Positions 35,548 through 44,355 of a stretch of 59,932 nt of DNA are shown one piece after another. The translations under genes were made by a program, and so were the position numbers. How positions within the stretch are numbered: position 1 is the first letter of the stretch; the number at the start of each line of letters is the position of its first letter. This DNA is from a bacterium (lineage in GTDB: Bacteria; CG2-30-53-67): contig CAKKPE010000058.1 of assembly GCA_919901565.1 (NCBI GenBank), forward strand, positions 1 to 59,932, in the 5' to 3' direction. The notes under the pieces are model-generated. The model ran no database searches and was not told the DNA's origin. It saw only the letters and a list, made by a program, of their open reading frames with translations.

Positions 35548-36561
35548 TCAGGCAGATATATTTTTTCTCTCCAAACTCTTGTGAAGACGCCGGCGTTTTT
35601 TAAAGCGTTCCGAATTTATTTTTTCCCGCTTGATTTTTTCTACGAGAGTGGTTCTTTTCACGTGGAGGATTTCCGCAGCATTGCTGATAATTCCATCGGT
35701 CTGTTCCAGTGCTTGAAGGATCAGGTTTCGTTCAAACTTTTTGACGGCGTTTTTAAGATCGATCCCTTTTTGCGGAAAGAGAATCTCGTTCGCTATATCA
35801 TAACCTTTTGACTGCAGGACATGTTCGGGAAGTTCTTTGTCGGAGAGCAGTTTACCTTCCCCAAGCATGTTCACTGCGTATTCAATGGCGTTGGCAAACT
35901 CCTGGATGTTTCCCATCCATTCATAGGACCGAAGGATAGGGTAGATATCTTTGGAGATTTCCGGGACCTGAATATTAAGCTGAGAACTGAATTTCTTGAT
36001 AAAATATTCGGTAAGTAGAGGAAAGTCTTTGATCCTTTTCCGAAGTGGGGGTAAATAAATATGAATTACGTTGAGTTGGTAGTATAAATCCTCGCGGAAC
36101 AGTTTCTTGCGGATCAGTCTCTCCAGTTCTTCCTGGGTTGAGGTCATGATCCGGGCCTGCGGTATGACCCGATTCAGTGTGCTGGTCGCTCTGAACTGAT
36201 CCTTTTTGATCTTGTTCATAAATTTGATCTGCAAATTCAAAGGCAGGGCGTCGATGTCTTTCAGAAAAAGGGTCCCCCCCTGAGCTTGCTGAAACACGTT
36301 CTTGGAACTTTTATCTTCATGAAAAAGGCTCTTCAGAAGGGTCTCTTCATCCATGGCGGCACAGTTCAGGGTAACGAGAGGCTTGCCGGCCCTGCTGCTG
36401 TTATAGTGGATGATCTTGCTGATCAGATCTTTACCGGTCCCGGGTTCTCCCTGAAGCAGTACCGGTGTTTCGGTCTTGTATGCCTGGATGATCAACCGCC
36501 GGGCGAGCTTGACCCCCCGTGTTTCGCCTATAATCTCGGACAGTTGGTAGCTCTCATTCAT
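35548..36561 (-). CDS. NtrC-like AAA+ transcription regulator without GAFTGA motif
   Basis: A 337-residue protein with a sigma-54-activator-type AAA+ domain (Walker A QGEPGTGKDLISK) and a Fis-type C-terminal DNA-binding helix-turn-helix (ISNAAEILHVKRTTLVEKIK). It has no receiver domain. The GAFTGA loop that touches sigma-54 is missing: the segment reads LFHEDKSSKNVFQQAQGGTLFL. Walker B is LFLKDID rather than LFLDEI, and the sensor-II Arg of GNVRE is replaced (GNIQEF). So it probably binds DNA but may not activate sigma-54 in the usual way. It follows the related 36593 gene. Confidence 0.85.
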   Translation of the reverse strand: MNESYQLSEIIGETRGVKLARRLIIQAYKTETPVLLQGEPGTGKDLISKIIHYNSSRAGKPLVTLNCAAMDEETLLKSLFHEDKSSKNVFQQAQGGTLFLKDIDALPLNLQIKFMNKIKKDQFRATSTLNRVIPQARIMTSTQEELERLIRKKLFREDLYYQLNVIHIYLPPLRKRIKDFPLLTEYFIKKFSSQLNIQVPEISKDIYPILRSYEWMGNIQEFANAIEYAVNMLGEGKLLSDKELPEHVLQSKGYDIANEILFPQKGIDLKNAVKKFERNLILQALEQTDGIISNAAEILHVKRTTLVEKIKREKINSERFKKRRRLHKSLERKNISA

Positions 36562-36592
36562 CTGGATTTCCTTTCATGAAAGGCATCCCCAC

Positions 36593-37948
36593 TTAATATT
36601 GCGTTACATCCTTCAGCCGCTTGGTCTTTTCCACAAGAGTCGTTCTCTTCAGCTTCAGCATCTCAGATGCCAATGTAATGGCTCCGTTGTTCCGTTTGAG
36701 TGCATGATTGATAAGATGGGTTTCAAATTTTTCCACTTCTTCCTTCAGATTGATTCCTTGTTTGGGTATCTTGGGGATGATGATGACTTCCTCTTCACGG
36801 ACCTCGTCCAGATGGACAGGAAAGACATTCATGGTGATTTCGTCTGTGTCCGTCAGGACCACGGCCCGTTGAATCACATTGTAAAGCTCGCTGACGTTGC
36901 CCTGCCAAGCATAGGCCATGAGATAATTCATGGCATCAGGTTCAATGTACAGGATCTTTTTATTATGTTCTTTGTTCAGCTGTTTTAAAAAATGACTGAC
37001 AAGCAGCGGGATGTCCTCTTTACGGTTCCGCAGCGGAGGGATGTGGATGGGTATCACTGCAAGGCGGTAGTAGAGATCCTCCCGGAAACCTCCCAATTCG
37101 GCCTCCCTTCCCAGGTCTTCTGTGGTTGCGGTAATATATCGGATGTCCAGAGGGATTCGCTGGTTCTTGCCGGATACCCGGAGAATGCCGTCCTTCAAAC
37201 ATTCAAGGAACTTAACCTGGAGAGAAAGGGGGAGGTCTTCCATTTCGTCCAGGAAAAAGGTTCCATGATTGGCCTGTTCAAGCATCCCTTTTCCGCTCAG
37301 GTCGCCAAAAATTTCCCTGTCCAGTTGTTCGAGTTGGAAAGCGCCGCAATTAACGGTTATGAAAGGCCGATCTTTTCTCGGGCTGTTATAATGAATGCTT
37401 TTTGCCAGGAGCTCTTTGCCGTTACCTTCCTCTCCCGTAATGAGAACAGGGCTCATGCCGTTGACAATTTTTTTCAGGGTCCTGACGATTTCCTGAATGG
37501 AGTGACTGCTTCCGATGATATTCTTGAATTGATAATATTCCTTCAACTGCTTTCTGAGTTGTATATTCTCTTCCTGGAGTTCCTTCTTCTCCAGGGTTTT
37601 CTTGATGATAATTTTTACTTCTTCCACATTAAAAGGCTTGGAGATATAGTCGATGGCTCCCACCTTCATGGCGTTGATGGCCGATTCCACCGTGGCATAA
37701 CCGGTGATGATGACAACCTCGATCTCCGGGTAGTTGGCCTTGATTTCGGATAAGAGTTCCAACCCGTTCAGGTAAGGCATTTTCAAGTCGGTCAGCACAA
37801 GGTCCGGAGGTGATTGCTGGATCTTCTCCCATGCCTCTTTTCCATCCCCTGCCGTCATGGTTTCATACCCCTCGCGCTGGAGGATCGTGGCCAAGGACTC
37901 CTTTTCGATGTGGTCGTCATCTGCGATAAGGATTGTTCTTTGATCCAT
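36593..37948 (-). CDS. Response regulator with receiver, AAA+ and Fis-type HTH domains, lacking GAFTGA
   Basis: A NtrC-family layout: receiver (about 1-120; ADDDHIEKE, LVLTDLKMPYLNG, SKPF), AAA+ domain with Walker A TGEEGNGKELLAK, and a C-terminal helix-turn-helix (ITLASEMLKLKRTTLVEKTK). The loop that should hold GAFTGA reads IFGDLSGKGMLEQANHGTFFL, so the sigma-54 contact is absent. The sensor-II Arg is Ser (GNVSEL). Walker B is FFLDEM. The start ATG 37948 (MDQRTIL) has GGAGATCACT before it; an earlier ATG at 38005 is in frame but unsupported. Paired with the receiver-less 35548 gene. Confidence 0.85.
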   Translation of the reverse strand: MDQRTILIADDDHIEKESLATILQREGYETMTAGDGKEAWEKIQQSPPDLVLTDLKMPYLNGLELLSEIKANYPEIEVVIITGYATVESAINAMKVGAIDYISKPFNVEEVKIIIKKTLEKKELQEENIQLRKQLKEYYQFKNIIGSSHSIQEIVRTLKKIVNGMSPVLITGEEGNGKELLAKSIHYNSPRKDRPFITVNCGAFQLEQLDREIFGDLSGKGMLEQANHGTFFLDEMEDLPLSLQVKFLECLKDGILRVSGKNQRIPLDIRYITATTEDLGREAELGGFREDLYYRLAVIPIHIPPLRNRKEDIPLLVSHFLKQLNKEHNKKILYIEPDAMNYLMAYAWQGNVSELYNVIQRAVVLTDTDEITMNVFPVHLDEVREEEVIIIPKIPKQGINLKEEVEKFETHLINHALKRNNGAITLASEMLKLKRTTLVEKTKRLKDVTQY

Positions 37949-38038
37949 AGTGATCTCCATGGGTTCTGATATATTCTTACCAACAATATTATGACAATTT
38001 AACATCCCTTTTTATGAAAATCAAGAAAAATTTTACCC

Positions 38039-38066
38039 TTGACTTTTAAGAGTTTTTTGTTATTAT
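38039..38066 (+). promoter_or_regulatory. Possible sigma-70 promoter for the TPR/roadblock gene pair
   Basis: TTGACT at 38039-38044, 16 bases and TATTAT at 38061-38066, with a leader of about 140 bases before the TPR gene. Confidence 0.4.
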
Positions 38067-38215
38067 TTAATTAGTTAGATGAGTTCTGTTGTAAGAACCC
38101 CTTGTTTTTTCGGGGGAAAGGATCGTTGAAAGACGACAAAATGGCTTATACATCTGTTACTATAATCATAGATTTTCAAAATGGCATCCTAAACTTTTTT
38201 TGACAGGACTGAACG

Positions 38216-39055
38216 TTGATGACTAAGAAACAGGAAGAAAACAAAACTGATTTTTTCGATGAAGTGCAAAATAAGATTGAAAAGGATATTTTCCTGAGCA
38301 AAGAGGATCAGGAAGAAACATCCATGGATGGACGGTCAGGGCAAAGGCTCAGTTCTGAAGAGATAGATATCTCTTCTCTGAATATTGAGATTGAAATTGT
38401 TGACCCCGATTCAGACTCTTCCATCATAGACCTGGATGAATCCTTTCTGGAAGAAGTCGAGATGATCCAGGAGGTTGAAGAGAAAGATGGGCCTGCGGTT
38501 CAAGGCACACCTTCTGATGTCTTTACTGAGGATACTTCAGGTATGGATTCCATGGGGAGAGATGTTTTCGACCCCATGGGAAAAACCGCTGACCTGCAGG
38601 AGGATGACCGATATCTGGGCGAGATGATCAGCCGGGAGATGGCCATAGAAGGTTCAGATCGAGATCATGATATCGATTTAGCGGGGAAGCCGTCTTATGG
38701 AAACATCCCCCCTTCTTCGGAACAGAAATACGATGGTCCGGAGGATCAGACGGAAATCCTTACCCCGACCCTCGGAGAGCTCTATGCAGAACAAGGGCAC
38801 TATGACAAAGCAGTCGAGATCTACGAAAACATACTGCAGGATGAACCCTGGAATCGGAAATATCAGCAAAGGTTGGATGAACTCAGGAAAGCAATGATGG
38901 GGGCACCGGTCCATGAAAATGAGGAAGAAGAAGTGCAGAACGGCACCCCGGTTGAAACATTATCCGAATCCAGGACAACCGTCATTCAGTATCTTGAGAA
39001 CTGGCTCGAAAGGATTCGTAACGAAAAGGAGAGGCGATGTTTAAAGAACTCTTAA
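38216..39055 (+). CDS. Acidic protein with C-terminal TPR-like repeat
   Basis: A 279-residue hydrophilic protein whose first 160 residues are very rich in Asp, Glu and Ser and probably disordered. Near residue 180 a single TPR-like helix pair appears (PTLGELYAEQGHYDKAVEIYENILQDEPWNRKYQQRLDEL). No signal peptide. It overlaps the roadblock gene by 19 bases, so the two are probably co-translated and may interact. Such pairs occur near MglA-type GTPases in other bacteria, which is only suggestive. I do not recognise a named family. Confidence 0.8.
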   Translation: MMTKKQEENKTDFFDEVQNKIEKDIFLSKEDQEETSMDGRSGQRLSSEEIDISSLNIEIEIVDPDSDSSIIDLDESFLEEVEMIQEVEEKDGPAVQGTPSDVFTEDTSGMDSMGRDVFDPMGKTADLQEDDRYLGEMISREMAIEGSDRDHDIDLAGKPSYGNIPPSSEQKYDGPEDQTEILTPTLGELYAEQGHYDKAVEIYENILQDEPWNRKYQQRLDELRKAMMGAPVHENEEEEVQNGTPVETLSESRTTVIQYLENWLERIRNEKERRCLKNS

Positions 39056-39393
39056 AGGAGATCGTCTGTTCCGTAGATGGTGCAGAGGGGGCCGTGATTA
39101 TGGGGATGGACGGTATATCGGTAGATGAGTACATAGAGCAGGAGAATCTGGACCTTCAGTTGATCGGTATCGAGTTATCTACCGTGGTCAAGGAAATGAG
39201 TCGTGCGGCCATATCCATGGAAACCGGGCCCATGGGTGAAATGATGATGGTCAACAGGGATAAGACCGTTATTGCCCGCAAGATCAACGATGGATATTTT
39301 GTGGCTCTGGTTTTAAACGGGAAAGGGAATCTCGGTAAAGGGCGTTTTAAATTACGGTTGCTGGTCCCTCGGTTTGCCAAGGAATTTGAGTAG
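39037..39393 (+). CDS. Roadblock/LC7-domain protein (MglB-like)
   Basis: A 118-residue protein with the roadblock/LC7 fold pattern: KELLKEIVCSVDGAEGAVIMGMDGISVDEY, then VVKEMSRAAISMETGPMGEMMMV and DGYFVALVLNGKGNLGKGRF. Roadblock proteins of the MglB type are GTPase-activating partners of MglA. The window holds a MglA-like GTPase about 10.5 kb downstream (49884), a possible but unproven partner. Confidence 0.88.
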   Translation: MFKELLKEIVCSVDGAEGAVIMGMDGISVDEYIEQENLDLQLIGIELSTVVKEMSRAAISMETGPMGEMMMVNRDKTVIARKINDGYFVALVLNGKGNLGKGRFKLRLLVPRFAKEFE

Positions 39394-39492
39394 GATGGGC
39401 GCTCTTTCGAATTGAGAGGTAACGAGAGTCCACCGTTTTCCAATAGCAATGTGTTCAATATTCATGACACCCCTGCCCCCACTCTTTTAAAA

Positions 39493-39518
39493 ATGCCTTG
39501 CATGATGGTGCAAGGCAT
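39493..39518 (+). terminator. Perfect 10-bp hairpin before aroQ
   Basis: ATGCCTTGCA (39493-39502) pairs with TGCAAGGCAT (39509-39518) around TGATGG. Only a weak T-run follows (TGTTTTG). Probably ends the TPR/roadblock transcript. Confidence 0.55.
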
Positions 39519-39602
39519 CCATGTTTTGTAAAGAAGTCATGGTCCTGAAATTTTGAGGTCCTTGTCCTTTAGAAAAGAGATGAGGAAAAGGAGAATAAGT
39601 TT

Positions 39603-40055
39603 ATGAAGATTCTTGTAATTCACGGCCCCAATCTCAATCTGCTGGGAACCCGTGAGACTGAAATTTACGGCACGCTTACCCTTCAGGAGATTGATCAGGA
39701 ACTGAAGAAGACCGCAAAATCTCTTGGTGCACAGGTTACAACACGGCAATCCAATGAAGAAGCCAGGATCATAGATTGGATACAGCATGCACCTGATGCA
39801 TTCCAGGCGGTGGTCATCAATCCGGCGGCATTCACACATACCAGTGTGGCCATCCGGGATGCCATCGCAGCAGTGGGGATTCCTACCGTGGAGGTGCATC
39901 TTTCCAATATCCATGCCAGGGAGCCATTTCGCCGGCATTCCTTTATTGCCCCCGTGGCAAAAGGCCAGATTTCAGGGTTTGGCAGGGAAAGCTACGTTCT
40001 TGGTCTGAGAGCGGCCGTTTCCCTTGTTCAAGAAAACCTGGGGCGGAATTCATGA
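39603..40055 (+). CDS. aroQ: Type II 3-dehydroquinate dehydratase
   Basis: AroQ makes 3-dehydroshikimate in the shikimate pathway. The 150-residue protein has [36 protein letters not shown] and [18 protein letters not shown], which include the catalytic Tyr, Asn and His. ATG 39603 follows AAAAGGAGAATAAGT. It overlaps the next gene by 4 bases, as in the common aroQ-pepP-efp-accB-accC order. Confidence 0.97.
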   Translation: MKILVIHGPNLNLLGTRETEIYGTLTLQEIDQELKKTAKSLGAQVTTRQSNEEARIIDWIQHAPDAFQAVVINPAAFTHTSVAIRDAIAAVGIPTVEVHLSNIHAREPFRRHSFIAPVAKGQISGFGRESYVLGLRAAVSLVQENLGRNS

Positions 40056-41125
40056 AGAGGGCAATGGATGATACAGATCTGCTCCTTCAAAAAAACCGTG
40101 TAGATGCCCTGCTGGTGACTAAAAAAGAGAATGTCCGCTACCTCTCAGGATTTACAGGATCAGCCGGGGCCATCCTGATCACCCCACCCGGTGTCTATTT
40201 TATTACCGATTCCCGATATGCCACGCAGTCGGAACAAGAGGTTTCCGTATGCAGGATACAAATACTCAAAAAAAATGAAAAGGTTCTGGAACGGGTTGTC
40301 AGCCTGCTGAAAAAAAGGAAGATCAGCCGGCTCGGTTTCGAACCTGAGGATATGAGGTTTCAGTCATTTCAGGAGTTAAAGAAAAAAGTCTATCCGGTCC
40401 GTCTCATACCGATGAAGGCGGGTATTGAAACCCTCCGGATCATAAAGTCGGAAGAAGAGGTCCAAAAGATCATCCTGGCCATACGCCTGGCAGAAGAGGC
40501 ATTCATCAATGTAAGAAGTCATATCCTGGCCGTCATCTCCGAGAGAGAGGTCGCCCTCTCCATGGAAGGGGCCATACGGAGGGCCGGGGCCGCTCGCGTT
40601 GCATTTGATTTAATTGTCTCTTCAGGGGAACGGTCGGCCATGCCGCACGGTATTGCAACGACGAGAAGGCTGGTACAAGGGGATCTCGTTGTCATAGATT
40701 TCGGGGCGGAATGCGACGGCTATTTTTCAGACATGACGCGGACCTTGTTTTTGGGGAAACGGTTTACCGGCAGGAAACGGGAAATCTTCGACGTTGTCCG
40801 TGAGGCGCAGAATCAAGCGATTAAAGCGGTTGAATTGGGCAAAGAATTTGCAGAAATTGATGCTACGGCAAGAAAAATCATTCATAAGGCAGGATTTGGT
40901 AAATATTTCGGCCATGGGACAGGACACGGCGTCGGTTTGGAGGTCCATGAACTGCCCCATGTTGCTCCGGGAAGCCGGATGCGCATCCGTGAAGGAATGG
41001 TCTTTACCATAGAACCGGGAATTTACATTCCTGGTTTGGGTGGGGTCAGGATTGAAGACATGGTCCAAACCACCCGGGATGGGTGCCGTGTCTTGACCAG
41101 TCTTTCCAGGGAATGGGAGGTGTAA
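40052..41125 (+). CDS. Xaa-Pro aminopeptidase (M24 family)
   Basis: M24 metallopeptidases release N-terminal residues before proline. The 357-residue protein has the N-terminal creatinase-like domain ([27 protein letters not shown]) and the pita-bread catalytic domain with metal ligands in [43 protein letters not shown] and RIEDMV. Located between aroQ and efp. Confidence 0.94.
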   Translation: MKRAMDDTDLLLQKNRVDALLVTKKENVRYLSGFTGSAGAILITPPGVYFITDSRYATQSEQEVSVCRIQILKKNEKVLERVVSLLKKRKISRLGFEPEDMRFQSFQELKKKVYPVRLIPMKAGIETLRIIKSEEEVQKIILAIRLAEEAFINVRSHILAVISEREVALSMEGAIRRAGAARVAFDLIVSSGERSAMPHGIATTRRLVQGDLVVIDFGAECDGYFSDMTRTLFLGKRFTGRKREIFDVVREAQNQAIKAVELGKEFAEIDATARKIIHKAGFGKYFGHGTGHGVGLEVHELPHVAPGSRMRIREGMVFTIEPGIYIPGLGGVRIEDMVQTTRDGCRVLTSLSREWEV

Positions 41126-41140
41126 GACAAGTTTAAAGTG

Positions 41141-41168
41141 TTGGATTTTTTTGATATTTCATTATAAA
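41141..41168 (+). promoter_or_regulatory. Possible promoter for efp
   Basis: TTGGAT at 41141-41146, 16 bases and TATAAA at 41163-41168, directly before the AAGGAGGAATCA ribosome-binding site of efp. Confidence 0.45.
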
Positions 41169-41194
41169 ATAATCTCAAGGACAAGGAGGAATCA

Positions 41195-41770
41195 GTGTAT
41201 TCGACTGCGGATTTCAGAAACGGATTGAAGATTGAGTTGGATGGAGAACCATGCATCATCGTGGAGTTTCAGCATGTCAAACCAGGCAAGGGCGGGGCAT
41301 TTGTCAGGACCAGATTGAAGAGACTCAAGAGCGGTGCGGTTATCGACAGAACATTCCGTTCCGGAGAGAAGGTGGACAAGCCGGATCTGGATGAGCGGGA
41401 GATGCAATACCTTTACAAGTCCGAGGGGCAGTATTGCTTCATGGACACATCCAACTATGAGCAAATCTATCTTACCGAGGAACAATTGGGGGATAATAAA
41501 AACTTTCTCATGGAAAATATACAGGCTAAGATCCTTTTCCATAACGGGAACCCGATCGGACTGGAACTTCCCAATTTTGTGGTGCTCCGCTTGGTGGAGA
41601 CCAAACCCGGCGTCAAGGGGGATACGGCATCAGGCGGGAGCAAGTCTGCTGTGTTGGAGACTGGGTTTGTGGTTAAGGTGCCTCTTTACCTGAACGAAGG
41701 AGAATCAGCAAAGATCGATACGAGAACGGGGGAATTCATCGAACGTGTCAGAGAGAACGAGAAGAAATAA
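41195..41770 (+). CDS. efp: Elongation factor P
   Basis: EF-P relieves ribosome stalling at polyproline. The 191-residue protein has IVEFQHVKPGKGGAFVRTRLK, where the Lys of PGKGG is the usual modification site, and the OB-fold domains with DRTFRSGEKVDKPDLDERE and KGDTASGGSKSAVLETG. The start is GTG 41195 after AAGGAGGAATCA. No epmA or epmB-like genes are visible nearby. Confidence 0.97.
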   Translation: MYSTADFRNGLKIELDGEPCIIVEFQHVKPGKGGAFVRTRLKRLKSGAVIDRTFRSGEKVDKPDLDEREMQYLYKSEGQYCFMDTSNYEQIYLTEEQLGDNKNFLMENIQAKILFHNGNPIGLELPNFVVLRLVETKPGVKGDTASGGSKSAVLETGFVVKVPLYLNEGESAKIDTRTGEFIERVRENEKK

Positions 41771-41791
41771 CACGGCTTAAGGGGGAGGAAG

Positions 41792-42271
41792 ATGAACCTT
41801 AAAGAGATCAAAGAGCTGATCGACATGGTCCGGGGGACCGGGATCTCCGAAATCGAGCTGGAACGTGAAGGATCCAGAGTACGGATCATCCTGGGTGAGG
41901 CCAGACGCGTACATTCTGCAAGAGAGGATGGATCTTCAGGGACTCCTGCCCGGAAGACAGAGACAGGGTCTGGAAAGGTTATTGAATCGGCGTCATCCGA
42001 GACTCAGGTCCCGGAGATGGTTCCTGGACAAATCGTTGTTAACTCCCCAATGGTTGGGACCTTTTATCGCTCTCCGGCCCCGGATGCGTCTCCTTTTGTG
42101 GATGTGGGAAGCGTTGTGGAAAAAGGGCAGCCTCTTTGTATCATCGAGGCCATGAAGCTGATGAATGAAATTGAGGCCGAAGTCAAAGGGAATGTTCTCC
42201 AGATACTGAAAGAGGACAAAGCTCCTGTGGAATACGGCGAACCCCTTTTCATCCTGGAACCATTGACGTAG
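41792..42271 (+). CDS. accB: Biotin carboxyl carrier protein of acetyl-CoA carboxylase
   Basis: AccB carries biotin between the biotin carboxylase and carboxyltransferase. The 159-residue protein has a typical Asp/Glu-rich N-terminus, a flexible Ser/Thr/Gly/Pro linker (about 48-78) and a biotinyl domain with the biotinylation Lys in [12 protein letters not shown]. It lies 36 bases before accC and after efp. ATG 41792 follows AGGGGGAGGAAG. Confidence 0.96.
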   Translation: MNLKEIKELIDMVRGTGISEIELEREGSRVRIILGEARRVHSAREDGSSGTPARKTETGSGKVIESASSETQVPEMVPGQIVVNSPMVGTFYRSPAPDASPFVDVGSVVEKGQPLCIIEAMKLMNEIEAEVKGNVLQILKEDKAPVEYGEPLFILEPLT

Positions 42272-42307
42272 AACAAAGAGTATTCACCCCAATCATTGGA
42301 GACCCAT

Positions 42308-43645
42308 GTGTTTGAGAAAATCCTGATTGCCAACCGCGGAGAGATCGCTGTACGGATTATCCGGGCCTGTAAGGAATTGGGGATTGAAACGGTGGCTATC
42401 CATTCGGATCTGGACGCTAATTCTCTGCATGTCCAGCACGCTGACGAGAGTATTTGCGTGGGGCCGCCTTCCAGTGGACAGAGTTATATGAATGTTCCGA
42501 ATATCCTGAGCGCCTGCGAGATTACGGATGTTGAGGCCATACATCCCGGATACGGCTTCCTGGCAGAAAATGCGGAGTTCGCTGACATCTGTGCCTCCTC
42601 AGGCATCAAGTTTATCGGTCCGAGTGCCGATAATATCCGATCCATGGGAAACAAGGCCCAGGCCAGGAATACCATGAAAGATGCAGGTGTACCGGTGATT
42701 CCAGGCAGTGAGGGGGTCGTGGAGACTGAGCGGGAAGCCATGGAGATTGCGAGGAAAATCGGTTTTCCGGTCATCATCAAAGCCTCTGCGGGCGGGGGCG
42801 GCAAGGGGATGCGTGTGGTCCATTCCGAAGCCTCGCTGCCGCATCTGTTTTCCATGGCAAAATCCGAGGCTTCAGCGGCGTTTAATGATCCATCTGTTTA
42901 TATAGAACGATATATGGAAAAGCCCCGCCATATTGAAGTCCAGATCCTGGCCGATGAAATGGGGAATGTGGTACATCTGGGTGAAAGAGATTGTTCAATA
43001 CAACGACGGCACCAGAAATTAATTGAGGAATCTCCATCTACTGCATTGGGAGAAGTCTTGCGCAATCGAATTACTGAAACAGCCCTCCGTGCGGCCAAGG
43101 CTGTGGGATACACCAACGCGGGTACCGTGGAATTCATCCTTGATGAAAAGGGTGAGTTTTATTTTATGGAGATGAATACAAGAATCCAGGTGGAGCATCC
43201 GGTTACGGAGATGGTCACAGGTGTTGACCTGATCAAGGAACAGATCAGGATTGCGGCCGGCGAACCTCTATCATTCACTCAGGACGAAGTCCATTGCACC
43301 GGCCACAGTATAGAATGCCGGATCAACGCAGAAGATTCGGAAAACTTTACTCCCTGTCCCGGACTGATCGAGACCTTCATTCCCCCTGGAGGACCGAACG
43401 TCCGTGTGGATACGGCGGTCTATTCCGGATACCGCGTTCCCCCAAACTATGATTCCTTGCTTGCCAAGGTCATTGTAAAAGGCAAGGACCGGTCAGAGGC
43501 CATTGCCATCATGCGGAGGGCCCTGGATGAATTTGTTGTGCAGGGGGTCAGGACCACGATCCCTTTTCACAAAAAGGTGATGAGAACGCCGGAATTCCTT
43601 GCCGGAGAGGTTTATACCACATTTTTGGAAAAGGTGCAGATCTGA
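42308..43645 (+). CDS. accC: Biotin carboxylase of acetyl-CoA carboxylase
   Basis: AccC carboxylates biotin on AccB with ATP and bicarbonate. The protein shows [22 protein letters not shown], the glycine-rich ATP loop [30 protein letters not shown] and [14 protein letters not shown]. The start GTG 42308 has GGAG six bases before it; TTG 42296 is also in frame. It shares one base with thiE. Confidence 0.97.
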   Translation: MFEKILIANRGEIAVRIIRACKELGIETVAIHSDLDANSLHVQHADESICVGPPSSGQSYMNVPNILSACEITDVEAIHPGYGFLAENAEFADICASSGIKFIGPSADNIRSMGNKAQARNTMKDAGVPVIPGSEGVVETEREAMEIARKIGFPVIIKASAGGGGKGMRVVHSEASLPHLFSMAKSEASAAFNDPSVYIERYMEKPRHIEVQILADEMGNVVHLGERDCSIQRRHQKLIEESPSTALGEVLRNRITETALRAAKAVGYTNAGTVEFILDEKGEFYFMEMNTRIQVEHPVTEMVTGVDLIKEQIRIAAGEPLSFTQDEVHCTGHSIECRINAEDSENFTPCPGLIETFIPPGGPNVRVDTAVYSGYRVPPNYDSLLAKVIVKGKDRSEAIAIMRRALDEFVVQGVRTTIPFHKKVMRTPEFLAGEVYTTFLEKVQI

Positions 43646-44313
43646 TGCAGGATATGAAACGCAAAATTAGAATGAGCTGGAAACTTTGCGTAATTGTCGG
43701 CGGAGAGGAAAACCCGTATCAGATTGCAGAGACGGCTCTTCAGGAAGGGGCCGGTTTGATACAGTACCGCGGAAAAGGGAAGTCCGGAGTGGTGCAGCTC
43801 AGGGAAGCCTCCTTGCTTCGGAACTTGACAAGAGAGTATGAAGCCGATCTGGTGATCAATGACCGGCCCGACATCGCTATGCTTTCCGAAGCAGACGGCG
43901 TCCATCTGGGTGCAGAAGATCTTCCTGTTCCTGCAGCACGAGATCTTATGGGGTACTGCATGATCATCGGTGCCACAGCCCATTCCCTTGAGGAGGCGCG
44001 GCAGGCTGAGAAAACAGGGGCTGATTACATCGGTTTTGGATCGGTTTTTGCTACGCGGTCCAAGAATGGAGTCCCTGTGGCGGGGTTAGAAACTCTCGGA
44101 GACGTGGCGAGGACGGTCAGTGTCCCCGTGATCGGGATAGGCGGGATCACCCCGGAAAATATCAAGGGAGTATTCTCGAACGGAGCAGCCGGCGCAGCCG
44201 TGCTTTCTTCAGTTTCCGGATCCTCTGATCCTGGGAGAGCTGTCCGGAATATATTGCAGAACATTGTGGAGATTTCCGCAATGTCAGGTAGCAGTCAGAT
44301 GGAGAGTAAGTGA
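43645..44313 (+). CDS. thiE: Thiamine-phosphate synthase
   Basis: ThiE joins the pyrimidine and thiazole phosphates to thiamine monophosphate. The 222-residue TIM barrel has IQYRGKGKSG (for the usual Q-L-R-x-K), VINDRPDIAMLSEADGVHLGAEDLP, GATAHSLEEA, GFGSVFATRSKNG and VIGIGGITPENI. It overlaps accC by one base. The first 8 residues precede the family core, and ATG 43657 may also be used. Confidence 0.9.
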   Translation: MQDMKRKIRMSWKLCVIVGGEENPYQIAETALQEGAGLIQYRGKGKSGVVQLREASLLRNLTREYEADLVINDRPDIAMLSEADGVHLGAEDLPVPAARDLMGYCMIIGATAHSLEEARQAEKTGADYIGFGSVFATRSKNGVPVAGLETLGDVARTVSVPVIGIGGITPENIKGVFSNGAAGAAVLSSVSGSSDPGRAVRNILQNIVEISAMSGSSQMESK

Positions 44314-44355
44314 TCACTTCACAGGAAACGGAATGGTTTTTTTCGGGAAGTCGTT

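Noticed and set aside
38170-38215. Possible sigma-54 element (TGGCATCCTAAACTTTT) before the TPR gene
   Set aside because: The -12 TTGC is missing at the required distance.
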